64,000 bases of DNA from Anas platyrhynchos (Eukaryota; Chordata; Aves; Anseriformes; Anatidae). Shown here in pieces: positions 1 through 11,300 of the stretch. Position 1 is the stretch's first letter, and each line of letters begins with the position of its first letter. A program made the translations under genes and the position numbers. A model generated the notes under the pieces. It was not told where the DNA came from, did not search any database, and saw only the letters and a program-made list of their open reading frames with translations. Location of the stretch: the NCBI RefSeq assembly GCF_047663525.1, contig NC_092587.1, positions 47,514,501-47,578,500 on the forward strand, given 5' to 3'.

Positions 1-700
1 GTACTGGGGAGATGTTAATGAAACCCCTCTGGACTAGCTGAGAGAAAAAAAAAAAAGATACAGCAGCAACAATGAAATTCCCTGAACAGGATGGATCGGT
101 TATGCCTCTGATGGTCATACTTCAACAAGGAAAGGAAGGATCTCTTTTCATCTCCTTGGGCACATTCAGCATCATTTCTAAGCGGGTGACGGTTTTGCCA
201 GGTAAGGAGAGAAACTGCCACAACTGTGCTGAACTGGTGGAGCATTTCTAGTGAAATTAATTTATTGTGTGGGTGTAGCCAAAAAGGAAAAATAGTGGCA
301 AATCATTTATAGCGAAAAGTTTATTTGCCAGTGTCACAGCTATTTAAATGAATTAACCTATTACATCCTGAGAAGAAAAGCAGCTCTTTAATTTGTTTTG
401 ATATGACTACTTTCTTGTGTTGCTATTTCACTAGCCCTGAAATGAAAATACAGCATTTTAATTAAAAATTATAAAATGGAGATTTTAAGAAATTAATGTC
501 CATTTATTATTTTTGTCCAGAAAAGTTTGAAAGCCTTTCACCTCTGTATTTTCGCAAATGCCTCAACCTGAACTATTTTGTTAGATTTCTTGGATCCTCT
601 GAAGGCTGAGGATTATGGAATATTAATATTTAGTGACCTTCAGTTCATGTAATTTACTCTGATGTGGACTATTGGAAGAGATATTTGTTCCTAAACCCAG

Positions 701-701
<1 letters not shown>

Positions 702-758
<57 letters not shown>
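702..758. repeat. (TTA)n microsatellite
   Basis: About 19 uninterrupted ATT/TTA units. Translated, it gives runs of Leu, Ile or Asn depending on frame and strand, which explains the homopolymeric open frames around it; these are not genes. Confidence 0.97.
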
Positions 759-3475
759 TGTTATAGAAATGCACTTTTCTGTATCTGTAATTTTGTTTAT
801 CCAGAAGAAAAATACTTTTATGTTTACTGCAGTCCCAACTGGGGCATCTCTGGACTGGATCGGACGATGCTGAGGACTCAAGTTGTTTGGGGAGAGCAAC
901 GATTGTGTGTGTGAGTTGTTGCTTTTGCATGTCCCAACAAGCCTGTACCAGAGTCATTTAAACTACGCAAGAAGAACAAAGACGATCTGAGCTCAGGTTG
1001 TCCGTAAAAACAACATGGGTTCCAGCTACCTGGTTTCAGAGGGCATGTTTGTATTTCTAAATTTAAAAAACTTCCTGATGCCAGGAGGACTGACTTATAT
1101 TCGTGATGGCTGGGGCTAGTTCCCTCTAGAGAGGGCTCCCACTTCCACACCCCTCAGCACTCCTTGGGCTCTCTGTGGTGCCCCCGCAGACCCAGCATGT
1201 AATTATGATTATTATTTTTTTTGTGTATCTTTTCAGTTCAAAGTATCTGAAATGATGTGCAACTGTCCTGCAGCCTGCTGTAACAGTGCTTTCCTAGAGT
1301 GAAAGCAAAGGTATGTATTGCACGTTCTGGGATGTGGTTAGGCTTGAGGGTGCACGGCCCACTTGGGTAGCTGGAAGATAGCACAGAGCGGAGTGAAACA
1401 AGACGTGGCCTTGGGACTCTCCCTGCGAGGGTGTGTGGCCTTAAAGAGGGCTGAAAGAGAACTGGGGAAGAAGGGAGGGTGAGCAGCGGCCCAGAGCTTG
1501 ACCCGCAGCAGTAAGGACACGCTCAGAGGGGCCCAAGGTATCAGCCTGCTGCACTGTACCTGTACTCTGGTAAAGGAAAGGAGTTTTATAACAATACAAG
1601 GTGTTCTTGGAAAATGACAAATGAATTCATGCTTAAAGTCAGGATTAAAAATTACAAAATAACCAAAATTATGAAAAGAGATGTGAGCCTTTACAATACT
1701 GTATACTAGCACAAACAAATTGTATTATAATTAGATTTCAAGGAAAAATTTTCTCTGCCATTAGTTTATTTTTTAACTGAAAGCCTCAAAGTGTCTTAAC
1801 TGAAGTAGGAGTTGAAGAGCACTGCTGCAGCACAGCTCTGATCCAGTACAACTCCTACAGATCCTGACCAGAAAAATGTGTGTGTTTTGAAAAGAAACAA
1901 TACATTAACTTGAACATTTGAGTAATGAGAAAGGCTAGCAGTGTTTAAGAAGCACTAGTCTTTACATGAAACTATAAAGCTCTGCTTTAGTGAGTAGGAA
2001 ATATGTCTGTACAGCAGGGCTTTGCTTTAATGGTTTAGACTTTTACTTAGGCTTCTATCCTACAGGATAATGGCTTAATAGAGTAGCCTAATCTAACACA
2101 GCCGCTTTTCATTGTTCATTTGAATTTTCTGTGATACTTACATGGTTAAACTTCTATTAGTTTTGGCAGAAGAGATTACAAAAATCAGCTCGTCCAGAAT
2201 TCTTTTTCTATGACATCTCATTTTGCTGGTAGAAAGATTCTTTCGTTGTGGAATTGTAAACTTTGGTAGCAGTCAAAACTGGCATCGTTTAAAATAGTAA
2301 ATTGGGTCTGATCCAAGACCGTTGTTTCATCTTGACAAGCAATAAAGCTGAGTGTAAGCACAACTATTCTCTGTATTTATTACCTATTTGATTTTCAGAA
2401 AGACTGTTTGGCAAAGTTTCTCAGTTCTGTTGGCCATTCCAACCCCCTGTACTGCTTCTAGGTGATGAAAGACTTTGCGATACATTGATTATAATCTCTC
2501 ACATACATCATGGCACTAAATAAATTGGTATTCCAGGCCAGAGCCGTTGCCCCTCTAGAAGCCACAAAATGCAGTAACAAACCAATTGTGCTCTTTGTTG
2601 ATGCAGCTCCCACGTAGCTCCTACCACCTTTGGGTGTTGAGCAGTGGCTGAGTGGCTGTAGTTACATAAAGTAGAATTGCCATTCTTTGTAAATTGTATT
2701 TAAATTTTCAGAGAATTCTGTTGAAATTACCCAGTAAATTATCATTTGTTGTGTTCGTTTTTCTGTAACTACCAAGAGGTAACAGTTGGAACCATGAGTG
2801 CATTAGAAGAGATGCTATAAAGATAAGCAACTATCTTATTTCTTCAGTGACTAAATAAAATGAAACAAAACATGCAACGGCTTAACTATCATCTCAGCAT
2901 TGGAAGGTTAGTTAGATGTAAGGTGAGATAATTTATTGAAGTTATCAATAAAATGTGCGTGCATTACTCCACAGAGAAAACAAAAAGCAGAAAGATAAAA
3001 TAAATCTGTTGCAGTGAAGGCAAAACACATTACTTCATCTGTTCAGCAAGAGAGAAATGCTTATTCTTTAAAATATTTTGCTGACTTTGCCAACTTTGTA
3101 TTGCTCTCAGACTTCCCCCCAAACAAAACAAAGCAAAACAACAAACAGTAAACATACTTTTATTTGCCATGATAGAGACATCTAAATCTTCACTAAGCTC
3201 CATCCTCCCTTCATAGAAAACAGAAAAAGCACCTCCAGGAAGCAATGTACAGCTTATTCTAGACACTCATTTCAAAATGGGATTAACTGCCTCGTTGAGG
3301 TACTGTCTTGTGTGTGTTAATTAACTATAAGGTGAGCCTGCAAAGATTAAATCAGTCTTGGATGTCTAACTGGTTGCTGTCTCAATGTTAAGAGACAGGT
3401 CCAGCTCCTATGTGTTGTAGGTACACAAATAATCTGAACTTTGTTCTAGTGAAAGAGAAAAGCCCTGGGCTTTCT

Positions 3476-4153
3476 CTTCCCTTGAGAAGGACCTGGGGGT
3501 TTTTGTTGACGAGAAGCTCCACGTGAGCCATTAATGTGTGCTTGCAGCCCAGAAAGCCAGCCTGGGCTGCATCAAAAGCAGCGTGGCCGGCATGTTGAGG
3601 GAGGTGACTGTCCCCTTCTGCTCTGGTCTTGTGAGACCCCACCTGGAGCCCTGCACTCAGCTCTGGGCCCCCAGCACAAGGACATGGAGCTGTTAGAGCG
3701 AGTCCAGAGGAGGGCCACGAGGCTGATCAGAGGGCTGGAGCACCTCTCCTGGGGGGACAGGCTGAGGGAGTTGGGGTTGTGGAGAAGGCTCCGGAGAGAC
3801 CTGACAGCGGCCTGCCAGTGCCTAAAGGGGCCTACAGGAGAGCTGGGGAGGGAATCTGTGTCAGGGAGTATAGTGGTAGAGGTAATGGCTTTAAACTAAG
3901 AGAGGGGAGATTAGGATTAGAAATTAGGAAGAAAATTTGTTAGGAAGAAATTCTTCCCTCAACGGGTGGTGAGGCCCTGGCACAGGCTGCCCAGAGAAGC
4001 TGTGGATGCCCCATCCCTGCAGGTGCTCAAGGCCAGGCTGGATGGAGCCTTGGGCAGCCTGGGCTGGTGGGAGGTGTCCCTGCCATGGCAGGGGGTTGGA
4101 ACTGGGTGGGCTTTAAGGTCCCTTCCAACCCAAACCATTCCATGAATCTGTGA
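3476..4153 (+). mobile_element. CR1 LINE, 5'-truncated, decayed
   Basis: The plus strand carries the C-terminal part of a CR1 reverse-transcriptase ORF followed by the CR1 3' untranslated segment. The recognisable protein core near 3686-3820 reads [20 protein letters not shown], a CR1 hallmark. The reading frame is broken on both sides, so only pieces are open. The 3' end reads as the usual CR1 run through 'ggtcccttccaaccc' and then 'attccatgaatctgtga', a decayed form of the terminal ATTCTGTGA-type repeat. Divergence suggests an old copy. The left boundary is approximate. Confidence 0.9.
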
Positions 4154-7100
4154 CTGGAACAATGGCTTATAGTCAATTTATTACACCGTAGTGTTAAAGC
4201 AAAACGTACACCCTCCATCACAGAAGACTGTAGCCTACATCTACTAAATGTCTTTGTTATGTAGCCTTGTGCTCTTTGGGGGAACAGAATGAGCACGTGA
4301 GAAATTAGAGCAGCTCGCATGCTAAAATTCACAAAGACTGGAATAACCAAGAAACAGCATTGACTTTAAACAGAAATTACTACTGATAATGCAGCAGATA
4401 CAGCAGTGATTCAGTCGTGGTACAGCAGAAGGTAGAGATGTCAGGTGAAATGCAGGCCTACTACAACCAACAACAGATAAGGGAGCTTCTCCACAGCTGT
4501 GTATGGCTGAAGGTAAGGGATGGATAACCCCTATACCTCCATTTTGGTCATGAGGAACTGAAACATAGACATGAAACTTGTCAAAGGGGCATATTTGGCA
4601 GTTGGGTCCCATTATTCCTTCGCTGTTGACTCTTTTTTTTCAAAACCTCGAGATGTGTTTCTTGTTGTTGTTGTTGTTGATAAGTATGAAGACAGGTACA
4701 TCTCCACTACACATTACAAAAGTAAAATTGGTCAAAGCAAAGAGGAAAAGTCCTACAAATGAACCCCTACCTTTTGAATCCAAGCACTTTCAGACCTGCC
4801 AGTAAATTCCTTATTCTTACAAATTTAATTCTTATCATAGTGTTAAGTTTCACAAGATAGCTAAACTGTCTATGGTTTCAGACAAATGCTGTAGAGCTGT
4901 TGTGCAAGATTGCCTCCCGGTGGCGGTACCAAGAATCTGCAGAATGACATAATTTGCACACAGACGAGGCAAAAACCTGTTTTAAAAGAATGCTTCCTTT
5001 TTAAACTCAGGTCTAACCAGAGAAAGTGAAAGAACTTTCCTCTCAGTTGAACACCAAAATAAATTTGTGTGATTTTAAATGGCCTGAATTGAGGACAAAA
5101 CTTTTGGTATTTGACTGAAACATTTTTCTAGTGGCATACTAACAATCAAAGTTTCAGCAATTTTACCGAAATGTTAAAAAAATCAGTAAGATGTATCCAA
5201 TTGCACACTATCCACGGCAATGAGGCTAACAAAGTCTGAAACACTTAGTAACTATTCAATACAAAGCAAATGACTAAGTGGCGAAACTTGGATAAAAGTG
5301 CACCAGAGTAGACTTACCCTCCTGTGAGTTCTGTGCAACTCAAGTTCTCAGTTACAAAGGTAACAACAAAATAAATAAATACATAAATAAAAAAGGCAAC
5401 AATACCCAGAAATCCCAAACTACCTTTCAAAAGTGTTTTTTAAAGACAGCTTTATATAGCTGTTTAAGACAGAAAATCAGGAGGACAGCTTGGAATTACT
5501 GTAGAAGTAGGACTTCAGTAAATTCTGCTTCAACTGACCCAGCAGATCTAGTATAACAGAACAGGAAGTTTGAATGGCAGTGAAATGCAGGGAAAGATTT
5601 AAATATCCCCACTTTACGGATTAATGTAATAAAGTTAAATAAAATAAAATAAATAAAATAGCAAAGGGTACATGTGGTGTGTTTTATACTTGGTTTCCTG
5701 TAACTGGTCAGAAGAGTAAGTGCTTTAAATATAGCAGTCCAGCACAAAATGGATTTTTAGCCCTCAAAACACCTGAACAGCATCCAAAAGTGTGTAGGAA
5801 ATATTCAGGAATTGAGCATTTCTACAGTGACTGGGTGTTTGGTCATCAACAAGTTTGGCAGGCAGGAACAGACAAACATCGTAATAACATAACAGGAGGT
5901 TCCCATAAAAAAAAAAAAAAAAAGCCTTTATAGTATTAGGCAGGAATAAGCAAAAGTATGTGTGTGGGGAGGGAAATAAACACTTGAAAGTTTAATCCAA
6001 GAAAGAATATATTTTCTTAAACTGGAATGGAGTCAAACAGTGACAAATTAGTTTTTAGCTTTCCAAAATGAAGGGCAGTTCAATTTTACACATTGGAATG
6101 TAACAACACTAAGTATAAGATGTAAGCTTCTCACTTATGGACTAATGTCAGTACCAGGCACCATGAATTGATGTAAATATTAAAATCTGCTACATCTCTG
6201 ATTACTAAAAACTCTTTAAATGTGATGTCATAGGCAGAAAAAAATATATTTTTTTATTCAACTGAATTTGCAAAGGAAGCAGCCATCCTTTTCATAGTTA
6301 TACCTTCACGATAGTATCTTTGTTATCATGTGAGCAACACATCGTATCACATGGAGCCAAAATCATTTGGGTGATGTAGGATTAAACATGGAGTGAGATT
6401 AATTTACAAGCATAACAGAGAGAAGCAAAACTGTTTCATGCTGTGCCATAGTAAACCATTATTGGCTAACTGGCATTAGGTTTCAAAAATTCATTTTGAA
6501 AAGTATTACCAAAATGAAGACTTAGAGTAGCTTAACATAGTTTTCCAGAAGTACTTAATGACAGCCTTTTTGCATGCATCTGACATTACTCTTACACAAT
6601 TAAAGCACTCAAGGAAAATAAATTACTCCACAAAAAGTGGTTGTACTCGGTACTAACAATGACCAGAACTAGACCCTTTTATGATACTCAGCTTCTAGCA
6701 AAACATACAGATAGCACATGCAAAATGACACCAGACTAATGCAAGAAACAAATGCCTTTCTAGCTTATCTAAGTTGCCTTGGAAAGGAAATACAATCAAA
6801 ATATGTGACACATGGGATTTTTTTTCTTGATTATTTACTAGGATGTGCAAAGATGACTTAATGTCGTCACTGCGATCTCTGCAGAAGCACAATGTTCCAA
6901 GCTGGCCTTTTCTCTAAGAAGGCTGGTGCCTAAAATTGTAGAGTGGGGTAAAGGGTCTCCTATTTCAGAGAAAAATGGTACATCACAAAATATTTAGATA
7001 GCAGAAACATTTAAGCACTACAGAACACTGGAGGCATGGATTAGAATATGTTTCTTCAAAGCATTTGATGCTATAAAGGGCCACTCCTTCCGTAAGCTGG

Positions 7101-7649
7101 AATGAGCTGTGTGTCTCCAGTGATTACCTGGCTAAAGCAAAGAACTCTTCCTGCCCTGAGCTACAGCCATTCAATGTATGTATGAACATTGCAATCTTAC
7201 TGAACAATAGTTGGGGTGAGTTTAAAACAAAAAACAAAGCAAACCGACACAGAAACATCTCAAATATTTGGGAATGCCAGGTGATTTAGAAGGATGAGTG
7301 ATGCTGCAGAAGCTGAAGCTTAACCAAGCTGGACAGTTTCCAGTACATGGCCAGCCTTAAATTCTTTAAATGTCAGCACTCAAAGCTTATCTGCATTTCA
7401 GGTATTTGATTTCCAAAAACACCAAATCCCAGCACGTCCAGTTCTAGAACTCCCATTCTGAAATATTGCTTCTATGTATTCCCTTTACTAATGTTAAGCC
7501 TCTGGCCTGCTTTAATCAGATCTCCCGGTCATGCTACACCCAGTTCTAAGACTGGCACATTCACTGACCCTGCACATACCATATTTTTCTGAGTCCTCAC
7601 TTCATTGCTGTAGTTTTGCTGTTTTTCTACTGTTAACTAATTGAAATAG

Positions 7650-7701
7650 AAAAACAAACAAACAAACAAACAAAAAACAACAACAAACAAAACAACCACA
7701 A
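7650..7701. repeat. (AAAC)n simple repeat
   Basis: A run of AAAC units passing into AAC and A-rich sequence. It lies just downstream, in the direction of transcription, of the MRPL42 polyadenylation signal. Confidence 0.9.
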
Positions 7702-7727
7702 ATTCAGTTAAACATGGTTTATTTAAA

Positions 7728-7733
7728 ACATTC
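7728..7733 (-). terminator. MRPL42: MRPL42 polyadenylation signal AATAAA
   Basis: The plus strand reads TTTATT, i.e. AATAAA on the minus strand, 91 bases past the MRPL42 stop codon. It is the first canonical signal after the stop and implies a short 3' UTR of about 110 bases. Confidence 0.7.
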
Positions 7734-7823
7734 ATGTAGAAATGACAAACATCTCACTTTCTGTAATTTTTATTTCCAGTAAAGATTAATTGCAAATTGC
7801 TGCTGAACAAGAAGTGATCTTAA

Positions 7824-7869
7824 TTATCTATCTTTAGGAGGATTAGGATTCTTCCGTCTTCTATGATAC
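7824..7869 (-). CDS. MRPL42: MRPL42 coding exon 5 (C-terminus)
   Basis: After the acceptor CTTCTAG, one G completes the Gln codon begun in exon 4. The exon then encodes [14 protein letters not shown] and ends in TAA (7824-7826). It is strongly basic, as expected of a ribosomal protein tail. Confidence 0.95.
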
Positions 7870-8267
7870 CTAGAAGAAAGAGAGGCTGCAGTGAATGCAC
7901 GCTTTGGGAAGTCTTTGATTTTCCTGACAGTATTCTGCCCAGCAAGTAGTCTGGAGGTTACACAAGTAAGCAAAACACAAGATACACAAGCACAATCCAC
8001 AACAATTCATTAGATGTCATCTCTGTTGTTCATGAAGTTACATAACACTACTCATTTCTATTGCTACATCTGCTACAAGCACGCAATAATCCAATCAGTT
8101 CTACAGCTGAATAGGTACTAAGGCTGCTGTTTATTCTTAATCCTTTATGCAAAGTTAATTTTATTATATAGTCAGGGTTTCCTCTGGCTAAAATGATTGC
8201 TACAGAACAATCAGGGGTACAGGAGTTATAGCAGACTGTACTTGAAATAGTGTAATATTCTGCAATA

Positions 8268-8307
<40 letters not shown>

Positions 8308-11300
8308 TTGCAACAAAAATAATTAGATTCCTACATTCTTAATTACCCACCCTAAAACAAGGAAGATACAGTTTGATGCTCATTAAGTGACAGCTACCCT
8401 TTAGCCATAGGAAGTTCTACCATTTCATCTCTTTCACCTGTTCCCAAAACACAGTAACTTAAAAAGTGTGCTGGGGACCAGAAAAAAAATAAAATAAAAT
8501 CTCCCATTCTCTCTGTATCAGATCTTCAAGACTATAAAATTAGCAGTTATGATTAAGTGTAGTAACACAGACTGGAAAGGAGTTACACAAACTAAAATGC
8601 TGTTTGTTTCTAGTGGGGTGTCTGAGCGTACATAGTCTCTCTAAGCTCAGTTGGGAATGCTTGTACCTCTCCTAGTAGCTTTCTGAATGCAGGGTACACC
8701 AAGGCACACCTTTCCTCATTTCAAATGAAAAATCACTGTTCTCAAGTCTGAGGATCACATTTTCAAGCTGTATTAGGTGTAACTTCACTTATGCAACTTT
8801 AACAAATAACGTGGACCCGTAGCTGAATAGGTAGTATGAAAATTTTCTACTCCATGATATTTTTCCAAAATCACAAAGGGTATCAAAGGGGCAGAGTTAA
8901 AAAATAAAAATAAATAAAAAAACCACAGGCTTCAATTTACACAACATTGCATTTCAAGTGGTATGCAGTAGCCCATGCGCTAACAGTATCCCATCTCACA
9001 AGACATATCCTAGGTTGAATTTGGTCATAAATTATTCCCGTGTTTCCCTTTACCTCCAAAAAGGAAAAAACACTGAAAAGAAAAAAAATTACTTACTGTC
9101 CTACAGGATACCACCGATGTTTTGTTGTGTAAAACATTTTGCTGAGCTCTTCAATTGTAGGACCTCTATCATTCTTTAGTTCATTTTCATTCAATCTGGA
9201 TTTCAAAACTTGATCAAGGGTTTCTTCTTTATGGTTCACTGGATCTGGCCGTGGTATGGGCTATAAAAACAGTAGTGCATATATTTCCTTTTTCTCCTCT
9301 TTGATGAAAAACAAAAAGTCAAGCTACATTACTAACATTACCATTTACTAGCTGAAACCAAGGAAAAAATAAGAATTCTGATGAAAGTAAAGGCTATTTA
9401 CAATACCAGTACCATCCCCCAGTGAAAACCACATCACCATGGGGCAGATCTCTGGAAACATTACCCCAGGTGCTGGAGCTGATTACTGTGCCCCTAAAAT
9501 CAGCGCTGCTGTCATCACTATGGCTGATCTTTACAATTCACTGGCTGAATCATAAGCATCAATTTACTGACACAGAAGTACTCATATTATTCCTATTTAT
9601 AAGTTTATTCATACTGATCATCAGCATTTAGTCACACTGCTAAAAAAAATAATAATCTTTAAATGGGTTGTACTTTGGAGAAGAACGTCACTTCCTAATC
9701 GTGCATCATCTAACACCAAGATATTTGTTCCCATCCTAAAACTTACCTACTAGCACAGCTACTAATATTTTTCCCTGGTTTATAACCTTTTGCTCCTGAG
9801 AGACATGTAAACGATAAATTTTGAAATACCAATATCTAACTTACAGGCAAAGAGTTCTAAACTAAGTTTTCAGTGGAAAAAATTTCACATTGAGTTATTT
9901 CAGCAACGCAGCTACCATTTGCAATATTTTACTACCACATGAGAATTGGAAATCACAGAATCACAGAATCACAGAATCTCTAGGTTGGAAGAGACCTCAA
10001 GATCATCGAGTCCAACCTCTGACCTAACACTAACAGTCCCCACTAAACCATATCCCTAAGTTCTACATCTAAACGTCTTTTGAAGACTTCCAGGGATGGT
10101 GACTCAACCACCTCCCTGGGCAGCCTGTTCCAATGTCTAACAACCCTTTCAGTAAAGAAATTCTTCCTAACATCTAACCTAAAACTCCCCTGGCGCAACT
10201 TTAGCCCATTCCCCCTCGTCCTGTCACCAGGCACATGGGAGAACAGGCCAACCCCCATCTCGCTAGAGCCTCCTTTAATATACTTATACAGAGTGATAAG
10301 GTCACCCCTGAGCCTCCTTTTCTCTAGGCTGAACAAGCCCAGCTCCTTCAGCCGCTCCTCATAGGACTTGCTCTCCAGGCCCCTCACCAGCTTCGTCGCC
10401 CTTCTCTGGACCCGCTCAAGCACCTCGATGTCCTTCTTGTAGCGAGGGGCCCAGAACTGAACACAGTACTCGAGGTGCGGCCTCACCAGAGCCGAGTACA
10501 GGGGGACGATCACCTCCCTAGCCCTGCTGGTCACAGTGTTTCTGATACAAGCCAGGATGCCGTTGGCCTTCTTGGCCACCTGAGCACACTGCTGGCTCGA
10601 CACAAATCGACACAAGAAGCATTCACTTTCTCCAGTGTAAAGAACACACCAACAGTACTACTGATGGATTAAAAAAAAAAAAAAAACAAACAACAAACAA
10701 CAGTAGTTAGATTTTTCTGTGCAGTTTATGAACCCACAGTGCTGAATGGAATTTAAAGCTTGAGTAGAAAATAGCAGCAGCAGAGGCACTTCTTCATATC
10801 CTCTTGCCCAGACTGCTGCATCTGTGCATAGCAGGATGTGTGAACCGTTGTCTGAATTTCAAACATCCTCTTTGTGGAGAATGCTCTTAGGAGCTCGCTT
10901 TTTCTGTAGCACTCAACTGTGAGTATCTCATTTAATTCTTTGTTAGTTACTGTATGCTGTAATACCTGAGCATTTCTTACTCTGTAACTTTCCCTCAATT
11001 TAATTAAAAATAAATGCCCTCCTCATAGCAGCAGCTACATTCATCATTCATTTGCTGCACAGATACGCTGATCACATAAGAACTACCTCAGTCTTTCAAA
11101 TTACAAAAAAAAAAAAAAAAAAAAAAAGATGCCCTAAAACTCAGAACTGCCATGCTTTTACATGACTAATAAATGTAAGTGTGTATACTTGGACATACCT
11201 TTGTATACTCATATGGAATCTCAATCGAAGGGTGGTAGCAGACAATTGTCTTCGAATCTGATGTCAAGGCAAGTTCCACTTTGCTATAAAAATAAAAAGT

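Larger units (their letters stand above)
1..7727. other. intergenic DNA beyond the MRPL42 3' end
   Basis: AT-rich sequence with no exon I can support. It holds a TTA microsatellite, a decayed CR1 copy and several A-rich simple repeats, including an A run near 5909-5927 and AAATA-type repeats near 5359-5390 and 5638-5661. Open frames are short, and the longest ones come from the CR1 or the microsatellite. In human the next gene on this side is SOCS2, and nothing resembling its SH2 domain is visible here. Confidence 0.6.

Noticed and set aside
664-914. Open frames with long Leu, Ile or Asn runs
   Set aside because: They are translations of the TTA microsatellite in different frames and strands.
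1-7727. SOCS2, expected next on this side from human gene order
   Set aside because: No SH2 or SOCS-box coding sequence was found; it probably lies further left.
10043-10615. 190-codon frame as a host gene
   Set aside because: It is the C-terminal part of the CR1 reverse-transcriptase ORF inside a 5'-truncated element.
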